Below, piece by piece: positions 16,235 through 20,150 of a stretch of 20,150 nt of DNA. The position numbers and the translations under genes are program-made. The first letter of the stretch is position 1. Each line of letters opens with the position of its first letter. The stretch covers positions 1 to 20,150 of the IMG/VR virus record IMGVR_UViG_3300010885_004765. The stretch is one strand, 5' to 3'. This stretch comes from a virus. The notes under the pieces are model-generated. The model did not search any database. It was not told the DNA's origin and saw only the letters and a program-made list of their open reading frames with translations.

Positions 16235-17611
16235 ATGGCAGTTTTAAATCAGTTGAATCAATACGGAGTAGGCTTTCAAGTAAAAGTACTATCAAGCTTA
16301 CTTAGACATAAAGAATTTTTACAAAATATACACGATATATTAGAAGAGGGTTATTTCGATAATCCAGCTCATAAATGGATTGTAGAAGAGATTTTAAAGT
16401 ACCATTATAGGTACAATACTACTCCGTCTCTTGATGCATTACAAGTAGAAGTTAAAAAGATTGATAACGAAGTTTTGAAAGTATCTGTTATCGAGCAATT
16501 AAAAGAAGCTTATAAAGCATCTAATGAGGACCAAGAATATGTAGAGCAAGAGTTTGCTAACTTTTGTAAAAACCAGCAGCTAAAAAAAGCTTTATTATCT
16601 TCGGTTGATTTATTAGAAAAAGGACAGTACGATGATATCAGATATTTAATCGATTCTGCGTTAAAGGCTGGAATGGATAAAAACCTAGGTCATGAATACG
16701 AAAAAGATACTGAAACTCGTTATAGAAACGAAGATAGAAATCCTATACCAACACCTTGGCCTCATATTAACGAAATGCTACAGGGAGGATTGGGTTCAGG
16801 CGATGTAGGAATTATTTTTGGTAATCCAGGAGGGGGTAAGAGTTGGATGCTAACTGCATTAGGTGCAATGCCAGTATCATTAGGCTATACTGTAGCTCAT
16901 TATACCCTAGAATTATCAGAAGGATATATGGGTAGAAGGTACGATGCTACATTTACAGGACTTAAAGTACAAGAATTAGGTTTACATAGACAAGAGGTTA
17001 ATGAGATGATTGAGAAGCTTAAAGGTAAGTTAATCATTAAGGAATTCTCTATGGGGAAAGCATCTATATCAAGTATTGAAACTCATATTCAAAAAATGAC
17101 CGATCTTGGGTCGCGTCCAGATTTAGTCATTATTGACTACGTAGATTTATTGAAATCAAAACGTAAGTCTGTTGATAGAAAGGATGAAATCGATGATATT
17201 TATATCTCCACAAAGGCTTTAGCAAGAGATTTGAAGCTTCCAATATGGACTGTATCTCAAGTTAATAGAGCTGGTGCTAAAGACGATGTAATTGAAGGCG
17301 ATAAAGCAGCGGGATCGTATAATAAAGTTATGATTGCTGATTTTGCAATGTCTTTATCGAGAAAGAGGTTAGATAAGATGAATGGAACTGGAAGAGCACA
17401 TATTATGAAAAACCGATATGGTGGTGATGGTATGACCTATCCGGTGAAGATTAATACTGAAAATGGTAATATAGAAATACTAGAGAAAGAAATGGAAGAG
17501 GGTGAATTTACCGTAGAAAGTGGTAATCAAGGACCTAAAGCTCCTACTACTAATTTTAGTGCAGAAGAACGTAATTATTTACAACAAAGGTTCTTTGAAT
17601 TAGGTAAATAA
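16235..17611 (+). CDS. 41: Replicative DNA helicase (gp41/DnaB-like)
   Basis: A 458-residue hexameric 5'-3' helicase of the DnaB/gp41 class, which unwinds the fork and partners with a primase (none seen here). The N-terminal helical domain spans about 1-150. The RecA-like motor has Walker A GNPGGGKS (196-203), catalytic Glu in LELSEG (E226), Walker B DLVIIDYVDLL (D301), and the sensor segment WTVSQVNRAG, then an arginine-rich MKNRYGGDG as in DnaB-type helicases. The C-terminus (about 420-458) is acidic and Asn/Gln-rich and may bind partners. It sits 32 bases after the exonuclease gene in the same direction. The family call is firm; the T4 gp41 name follows from phage context. Confidence 0.9.
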   Translation: MAVLNQLNQYGVGFQVKVLSSLLRHKEFLQNIHDILEEGYFDNPAHKWIVEEILKYHYRYNTTPSLDALQVEVKKIDNEVLKVSVIEQLKEAYKASNEDQEYVEQEFANFCKNQQLKKALLSSVDLLEKGQYDDIRYLIDSALKAGMDKNLGHEYEKDTETRYRNEDRNPIPTPWPHINEMLQGGLGSGDVGIIFGNPGGGKSWMLTALGAMPVSLGYTVAHYTLELSEGYMGRRYDATFTGLKVQELGLHRQEVNEMIEKLKGKLIIKEFSMGKASISSIETHIQKMTDLGSRPDLVIIDYVDLLKSKRKSVDRKDEIDDIYISTKALARDLKLPIWTVSQVNRAGAKDDVIEGDKAAGSYNKVMIADFAMSLSRKRLDKMNGTGRAHIMKNRYGGDGMTYPVKINTENGNIEILEKEMEEGEFTVESGNQGPKAPTTNFSAEERNYLQQRFFELGK

Positions 17612-17641
17612 TGCTATTTATTACTACAAAAGGTATTTTAT

Positions 17642-17857
17642 ATGAGTTTAACTGCATTATACAAAGAAAAAAAGACAGCATTTGCACCTCCCGTAAATCA
17701 AGAAACTTACGAAGAGTTTGTTTTTAATATGGAGAAAAACGGTACTAATGATCTAGTAGAAAGAGATATGATTGATCCAACTTTTAGACCCCCTTTAGTC
17801 TCAAATTCATATCAAGCTCAAATATTCGCAGAAGGAGCTAACCAAAACGCACAGTAA
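17642..17857 (+). CDS. Small protein of unknown function after the helicase gene
   Basis: A 71-residue protein beginning MSLTALYKEKKTAFAPPVNQ and containing EEFVFNMEKNGTNDLVERDM. It is soluble and has no Cys or membrane segment. The 30-base leader has CTATTTATTA at 17614-17623 and a purine stretch AAAAGG before the ATG, which is one of the better ribosome-binding candidates here. By position it may be a helicase or fork accessory. I do not recognise a family. Confidence 0.5.
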   Translation: MSLTALYKEKKTAFAPPVNQETYEEFVFNMEKNGTNDLVERDMIDPTFRPPLVSNSYQAQIFAEGANQNAQ

Positions 17858-17882
17858 TTTAACAAAAGGTTGTAGACTTTAA

Positions 17883-17902
17883 CGGTAGGTAAAGACCTAT
17901 CG
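17883..17902 (+). other. Hairpin in the leader of the ribonucleotide reductase gene
   Basis: CGGTAGGT and ACCTATCG pair over eight positions (one G-T) around an AAAG loop. No T run follows directly, so it is not a standard terminator. A 14-bp palindrome (TATTTTT/AAAAATA, 17914-17927) lies just downstream, then an A-rich leader to the ATG at 17946. The 88-base gap is too short for a usual cobalamin riboswitch. Confidence 0.45.
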
Positions 17903-17945
17903 AACGATATATCTATTTTTAAAAATATAAAAAACAGAAAAAGGC

Positions 17946-20001
<2,056 letters not shown>

Positions 20002-20019
20002 TTTTATAAAAATACAGTT

Positions 20020-20150
20020 ATGAGTACATTTCAATCAACAAAATTATACGACGGCTTTAGTACCGTCTTTCGTCAATGGGCTGCAGAAGGTACACACTGC
20101 AGATTCTTACATGGATACGATATTGAGTTTAAAATTACTTTCGAAGGAGA
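20020..20150 (+). CDS. queD: QueD/6-pyruvoyl-tetrahydropterin synthase-like protein, N-terminal part (cut by window edge)
   Basis: Forty-three residues are visible from ATG 20020, reading MSTFQSTKLYDGFSTVFRQW and THCRFLHGYDIEFKITFEG. The latter matches the CxxxHGH region of the tetrahydropterin synthase family (T-fold), which in QueD makes 6-carboxytetrahydropterin for queuosine and 7-deazaguanine synthesis. Against cellular QueD the first zinc His (FSAAH) is Phe here, and the second His of HGH is Tyr, while the Cys and the first His remain. Similar FRQW...CRFLHGY forms occur in T4-like cyanophages, as I recall. The rest of the protein lies beyond the window, so activity cannot be judged. Confidence 0.72.
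   Translation, partial: MSTFQSTKLYDGFSTVFRQWAAEGTHCRFLHGYDIEFKITFEG

Noticed and set aside
17858-17945. Cobalamin riboswitch before the B12-dependent reductase
   Set aside because: The gap is only 88 bases, and I could not find the conserved B12-box pattern; only a simple hairpin and a palindrome are visible.

Overview
The window reads as part of the genome of a contractile-tailed, T4-type phage. It is AT-rich, every gene is on the + strand, and genes are closely packed with mostly very short gaps or overlaps. Clear Shine-Dalgarno sites are nearly absent and leaders are A/T-rich. Together with a DUF5522-type gene this suggests a Bacteroidetes host, but that is inference. Of the 18 gene ends seen, 12 use TAA, 6 use TAG and none uses TGA.

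Region 1 (1-11431) is the tail and baseplate module: tail tube (gp19-like, interrupted by an in-frame TAA), a terminator, a gp26/T4_baseplate-type protein with an out-of-frame continuation that looks like a programmed-frameshift tail assembly chaperone, the tape measure protein, a small unknown, a large baseplate protein with a possible tube-initiator (gp48/gp54-like) domain, a LysM-type gp53-like wedge protein, a 1431-residue hub protein ending in a GH24 lysozyme domain, and an unknown, probably structural, protein. The order (tube, gp26, tape measure, tube cap, gp53, hub/lysozyme) follows T4-like tail logic.

Region 2 (11455-17857) is the replication and recombination module: a short, divergent family A DNA polymerase-like protein, an unknown, gp32-like ssDNA-binding protein, UvsX recombinase, a FEN-type 5'-3' exonuclease (T4 RNase H role), a gp41/DnaB-type replicative helicase and a small unknown. 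These would act together at the fork: helicase unwinding, gp32 coating, UvsX strand invasion, FEN removal of primers. No primase, clamp or clamp loader is seen in this window.

Region 3 (17858-20150) is nucleotide and accessory metabolism: a monomeric B12-dependent (class II) ribonucleotide reductase behind a short hairpin-bearing leader, a small Cys-rich DUF5522-type protein, and the start of a QueD/6-pyruvoyl-tetrahydropterin synthase-like gene cut by the window edge.

The most notable points are the in-frame stop in the tail tube gene, the hidden frameshift fusion between tube and tape measure, the polymerase with unusual motif residues, the hub-lysozyme fusion, and a TATTTATA motif concentrated in gene leaders. 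I saw no CRISPR array, tRNA, rRNA or insertion sequence.
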